Positions 61,029 through 64,000 of a DNA stretch of 64,000 nt are shown piece after piece (position 1 is the stretch's first letter; every line of letters starts with the position of its first letter). A program made the position numbers and the translations under genes. Source of the stretch: JAJZJT01 sp049964655 (GTDB taxonomy: Bacteria; Actinomycetota; Acidimicrobiia; Acidimicrobiales; RAAP-2); NCBI GenBank assembly GCA_049964655.1, contig JBMFXC010000001.1, positions 4,696-68,695 on the forward strand, read 5' to 3'. Under the pieces are notes generated by a model that saw only the letters and a program-made list of their open reading frames with translations, had not been told where the DNA came from and did not search any database.

Positions 61029-61976
61029 TCAGAAGTAGATGGTGGAGCGAGCCCGCTGCTCGACGACGTCGAGGTCGTCTGTCCACGCTCCGGTGGAGAG
61101 GTACTTCCAACCGCCGTCAGCCGACACGACCACGACGACCCCGCCCTCGATCGACGAGGCACATCGGGCGGCGCCAGCCAGCGCGGCTCCGGTCGAGATG
61201 CCGGCAAAGACGCCGACCTCGGTCAGTCGCCGGGTCCATTCGATCGAGTCGAGCGGCTTCACCACCGTCTTGCGGTCGAGGAGCTCGGCACCACCGAGGT
61301 TCTCGAAGATCGGCGGGATGTACCCGTCGTCGAGGCTGCGCAAGCCGTCGACCATCTCTCCTGCCGGGGGCTCGACCGCCCACACCTCGATGGCTGGGTT
61401 CTGCTCCTTCAGGTACCGACCGACGCCGAGCAGCGTCCCCGACGTCCCGAGACCGGCGACGAAGTGGGTCACCTCCGGACAGTCCCGCCAGATCTCCGGT
61501 CCCGTGCCGGTGTAGTGGGCCCGAGGGTTGGCGGGGTTGGCGTACTGGTAGAGGAAGCACCACTCGGGGTGCTCCTCGGCCATCGCCCGGGCGAGGCGCA
61601 CGGCACCGTTCGAGCCCTCCGAGCCGGGCGACTCGACGATACGGGCCCCCCAGACCTCGAGGAGCTGCCGGCGCTCCGGCGAGACGTTCGACGGGAGCAC
61701 CACCACGAGCTCGTAGCCCTTCAGTCGGCACACCAGCGCCAGGCCGATGCCCGTGTTGCCCGAGGAGGGCTCGAGGAGGGTCTGACCGGGTGCGAGCACT
61801 CCGTCGGCCTCGGCCTGTTCGACCATGGACAGCGCGACCCGGTCCTTCACCGACCCGCCGGGGTTCTGTCCCTCGAGCTTGACGAGGATACGGACGTCGG
61901 GGTTCGGACTGAGGGCACTGACGTCGACCATCGGTGTGTTCCCGATGAGCTCGAGCACCGAGCCGTGGACGGTCAT
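61029..61976 (-). CDS. cysM: CysO-dependent cysteine synthase CysM
   Basis: PLP enzyme of 315 aa that makes cysteine from O-phosphoserine and the CysO thiocarboxylate. GSVLELIGNTPMVDV, the PLP lysine in NPGGSVKDRVALSM, the SSGNTG loop and the GTSGTLLGVGRYL phosphate loop are present. Linkage to mec and cysO points to the CysM pathway rather than OAS sulfhydrylation. ATG 61976 is used; GTG 61997 is also possible. Confidence 0.92.
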   Translation of the reverse strand: MTVHGSVLELIGNTPMVDVSALSPNPDVRILVKLEGQNPGGSVKDRVALSMVEQAEADGVLAPGQTLLEPSSGNTGIGLALVCRLKGYELVVVLPSNVSPERRQLLEVWGARIVESPGSEGSNGAVRLARAMAEEHPEWCFLYQYANPANPRAHYTGTGPEIWRDCPEVTHFVAGLGTSGTLLGVGRYLKEQNPAIEVWAVEPPAGEMVDGLRSLDDGYIPPIFENLGGAELLDRKTVVKPLDSIEWTRRLTEVGVFAGISTGAALAGAARCASSIEGGVVVVVSADGGWKYLSTGAWTDDLDVVEQRARSTIYF

Positions 61977-62016
61977 CCCCGACCTCTTCTTCCGCACTCG
62001 GCGATGTCTGGCACGC

Positions 62017-62295
62017 TCAGGCTCCGCCGGCCACGGCGGGAAGGATCGACACCTCGTCGTCGTCCTTGACGGGCGTGTCGAGCGCCGACAGGTAGCGCAC
62101 GTCGTCGTCGTTGAGGTACACGTTCACGAACCGGTGCAGCGTGCCGTCGTCGCCGACGACCTGGCCCGAGAGCCCCGGGTACTCGGTCGTCAGCGCGCCG
62201 AGGACCTCGCCGACGGTGCTTCCCTCGGCAGTGACGGTCTTCGCTCCTCCGGCATACGGCCGGAGCACGGTCGGCAGGTGCACGGCGACGGGCAC
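62017..62295 (-). CDS. cysO: sulfur-carrier protein CysO (MoaD/ThiS-like)
   Basis: Ubiquitin-fold sulfur carrier of 92 aa. VPVAVHLPTVLRPYAGGAKTV and HRFVNVYLNDDDVRYL match CysO. The C-terminus is ILPAVAGGA: a residue follows the Gly-Gly that normally ends CysO and carries the thiocarboxylate. That alanine would have to be removed first. GTG 62295 has GGAGG 6 nt upstream. Confidence 0.9.
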   Translation of the reverse strand: MPVAVHLPTVLRPYAGGAKTVTAEGSTVGEVLGALTTEYPGLSGQVVGDDGTLHRFVNVYLNDDDVRYLSALDTPVKDDDEVSILPAVAGGA

Positions 62296-62425
62296 GGTGT
62301 CCTCCTCGGATCCCTCGGTCCTGCTCGGTCCGGTGGCACCTCGGGCCACCGCGACCAGCCGGTCCGCTCACGGTGCGAACGGTGGCACCGACCGCACCGG
62401 AAAGCTGACTACGGCGCTGCAGATT

Positions 62426-62833
62426 CTACCGGGGGATGACCACCAGTGGTTCCTCGGTCACCGAGGAACCTTCGATCCGGTAGCTGCGGACCACCGGGTA
62501 GGTGTCCCGCAACGAGACGAGGACGTAGTGCCAGCTAGGGTCCGGCGCCTGGGCGACGTCGGTAGGCGAGGGATAGGCGTCGGTGTGCGTGTGGGAGTGG
62601 AAGACCCCGATGATGGCGTTTCCAGCCGCCTCGGCGTCGCGATCGGCGCGAAGGTGGTCACGCGGGTCGACGGTGTAGACCTTGGCCGACGCCGCGGCGT
62701 TGCGGGTCGGGTAGCACGCCGTCACCTCGCCGGACGCAGCCACGCCTCCGAGGAGCCCACACGCCTCGTCGGGCAGGCCCGAGAGACAGTGGGCCACCAT
62801 CTGCTCGTAGCGATCCTGGGTCATCGTGAGCAT
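62426..62833 (-). CDS. mec: JAMM metalloprotease Mec (CysO-cysteine peptidase)
   Basis: Zinc peptidase of 135 aa that releases cysteine from the CysO-Cys adduct. The JAMM residues are Glu in LPDEACGLLGG and HSHTHTDAYPSPTD. ATG 62833 lies 6 nt after TAGCGT, a leaderless start. First gene of mec-cysO-cysM-MBL-rph-rdgB, as in mycobacteria. Confidence 0.92.
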   Translation of the reverse strand: MLTMTQDRYEQMVAHCLSGLPDEACGLLGGVAASGEVTACYPTRNAAASAKVYTVDPRDHLRADRDAEAAGNAIIGVFHSHTHTDAYPSPTDVAQAPDPSWHYVLVSLRDTYPVVRSYRIEGSSVTEEPLVVIPR

Positions 62834-62845
62834 GGCCTCACGCTA
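62834..62845 (-). promoter_or_regulatory. -10 box and leaderless start of mec
   Basis: TAGCGT (62845-62840 on the minus strand) followed by six bases and ATG 62833. Probable promoter for the six-gene operon. Confidence 0.5.
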
Positions 62846-62956
62846 GAGGAGCCGGATGGGCACCCGGGCGGCTCCCGACCCGGAGGCTCAGGCGACGCAC
62901 CTCGGAAGGTCTCGGCGACGGTGGCGTCCGCACGAGCGAGTACGGTCGCCTGTGCG

Positions 62957-63484
62957 ATGAGCGCGGCACGGAAGAGCGACCGGGGCAAGAGCGCAGGCGG
63001 GGCGCCGGGCGCCCCCCACGGTGACCGCGTGGTCGCCTCCAACCGGCGCGCCCGGCACGACTACGACATCCTCGAGACGGTCGAGTGCGGCCTCGTGCTG
63101 CAGGGTTCCGAGGTCAAGTCGCTGCGGGCCGGCCGGGTCTCCCTCCAGGACACCTACGCCCGGGTCATCGACGGCGAGATGTGGCTGTTCGGGCTGCACA
63201 TCCCCCCGTACGCCCAGGCCACCGGCTTCGGAGCCCACGACCCCGATCGCAAGCGCAAGCTCCTCCTCCACCGGCGCCAGATCGACGAGTGGATGGGACG
63301 GACCCAACAGCAGTCCCTGACCCTGGTGCCACTGTCGGTCTTCTTCCGCGACGGGCGGGCGAAGGTCGAGCTGGCGCTCGCCCGGGGCCGACGCCTCTAC
63401 GACAAACGTCACGCCATCGCCACTCGGGACGCAGCCCGCGAAGCAGCCCGTGAGGCGCGCGCCGCCGCTCGTGGCGGGCGCTGA
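62957..63484 (+). CDS. smpB: SsrA-binding protein SmpB
   Basis: tmRNA partner of 175 aa for rescue of stalled ribosomes. VVASNRRARHDYDILETVECGLVLQGSEVKSLRAGRVSLQDTYARVIDGEMWLFGLHIPPY is the conserved OB-fold; the C-terminal tail (DKRHAIATRDAAREAAREARAAARGGR) is the basic decoding-site helix. It has a ~20-residue basic N-terminal extension. TACGGT at 62941-62946 is a near -10 box. ssrA follows on the same strand. Confidence 0.94.
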   Translation: MSAARKSDRGKSAGGAPGAPHGDRVVASNRRARHDYDILETVECGLVLQGSEVKSLRAGRVSLQDTYARVIDGEMWLFGLHIPPYAQATGFGAHDPDRKRKLLLHRRQIDEWMGRTQQQSLTLVPLSVFFRDGRAKVELALARGRRLYDKRHAIATRDAAREAAREARAAARGGR

Positions 63485-63599
63485 GGTCCTGCTGCCGGTT
63501 GTGCCTCTGGCAGTTCTTCGGCTCGGGGTTCGGGACGACCGGCAGCACCGAGGCGGTACCATGGACCCGCCGAAGGGGCGCCTGACGCGTTTCCGACGG

Positions 63600-63645
63600 T
63601 GCATCCTTCGGATGCAGCACTCGTTACCAGTGCGCCGTCGGCGCA
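63600..63645 (+). other. two palindromes just upstream of ssrA
   Basis: TGCATCCTTCGGATGCA at 63600-63616 and TGCGCCGTCGGCGCA at 63631-63645 are perfect inverted repeats sharing the form TGC...TCGG...GCA. The second ends 6 bp before the mature tmRNA 5' end. They could be RNA hairpins in a precursor, or terminate smpB transcripts. Confidence 0.5.
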
Positions 63646-63651
63646 GGACAC

Positions 63652-64000
63652 GGGGGTGACAGGCTTCGACTCCGGTCGTCGAGTTGGGAGAAGCGAGCCG
63701 TGGTCTCCGGAGCCACGTTAAAGAGCCGGAACCAACAACAAACGCCGAGCCTCAGCTCGCGCTCGCTGCCTAAGAACAGCGACGTCCGACCGACCTCAGC
63801 CCTGCGGGCCGGATCCGGGCGACATCTCGCAGGGCTCACCTGACTGCTGCGCCGACGGGCGGACAGGGACAGTTCAGTCGGATACGGAGCGGCATCGATG
63901 CCGGTGCAGGTGTCGCTCTCGACAATCTCTCACCGGCTGCGCTCGGAGAAGGCCCAGTGAGAAGCCGGAGGACGCGGGTTCGATTCCCGCCACCTCCACG
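63652..64000 (+). ncRNA. ssrA: transfer-messenger RNA (ssrA)
   Basis: tmRNA running to the window end. The 5' end GGGGGTGACAGGCTTCGAC is canonical and GGGGGTG pairs with CACCTCC at 63991-63997. The T-arm GCGGGTTCGATTCCCGC precedes it. The tag frame ends at TAA 63771-63773 and reads EPEPTTNAEPQLALAA if it resumes at GAG 63723; the ALAA end is the usual degradation signal. The exact resume codon is uncertain. CCA is not encoded within the window. Confidence 0.93.

Noticed and set aside
63561..63659. A 32-aa basic ORF before ssrA
   Set aside because: Its frame covers the two palindromes and the tmRNA 5' end, with no homology; more likely incidental.

Overview
The window is high-GC, gene-dense DNA from an actinobacterial chromosome, and an Acidimicrobiia-type lineage is the best guess. 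The support is a mec-cysO-cysM-metallohydrolase-rph-rdgB block laid out as in Mycobacterium tuberculosis Rv1334-Rv1341, smpB next to ssrA, many GTG starts, and many apparently leaderless promoters (TANNNT followed 6-8 nt later by the start codon). A chemotaxis locus with fliG argues for a motile relative rather than a mycobacterium. The lineage is an inference. Three 100-N scaffold gaps (5129-5228, 36327-36426, 56395-56494) each touch a tandem repeat or duplication.

Region 1 (1-5.7 kb) is a cell-surface block: a DUF4012 protein, a class E-like sortase, a GT4 glycosyltransferase preceded by a small leader ORF, and a polyprenyl-phosphate glycosylphosphotransferase. Region 2 (6.0-12.4 kb) is the most interesting part, a complete tailored lasso-peptide cluster. 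On the plus strand lie a nucleotidyltransferase and a two-part ABC transporter. Converging on them from the minus strand are B2 peptidase, B1 PqqD/RRE protein, a 46-residue precursor, an HPr-kinase-like enzyme and an Asn-synthetase-like cyclase. The precursor (11249-11389) has a YxxPxL leader, Thr at -2, and the 19-residue core GNTFGQNHDLTRCHTVSGG with Asp at core position 9. A small double-LPFTG surface protein follows.

Region 3 (13-25.4 kb) holds a GlcD-type FAD oxidase coupled to a ThDP enzyme, an acyl-CoA-synthetase-like protein lacking the catalytic lysine, a stress group (UspA, two small proteins, phosphoribosyltransferase-hydrolase fusion, Hsp20) sharing a DosR-like motif, a methyltransferase, an MFS transporter behind an 8-bp tandem repeat, and an MTA/SAH-type nucleosidase. 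Region 4 (25.5-39.4 kb) is chemotaxis and signalling: a receiver-CheX-like fusion, FliG and a LuxR regulator on plus; cheA-cheW, then MCP-cheY-cheB-cheR-cheX and a GGDEF-EAL protein on minus.

Region 5 (40-46 kb) is an accessory island beside tRNA-Val: an intact IS21 element that truncates a PIN toxin and abuts a second istB remnant, two VapBC modules with matching operators, and decayed serine-recombinase and IS110 genes. Region 6 (46-64 kb) is core: an ABC exporter, a C-S lyase/aminotransferase, GT2 and GT4 glycosyltransferases, tRNA-Cys, a GGDEF protein, glnD, an L,D-transpeptidase, a DUF4388 protein, the rdgB/rph/cysM/cysO/mec block, smpB and tmRNA.
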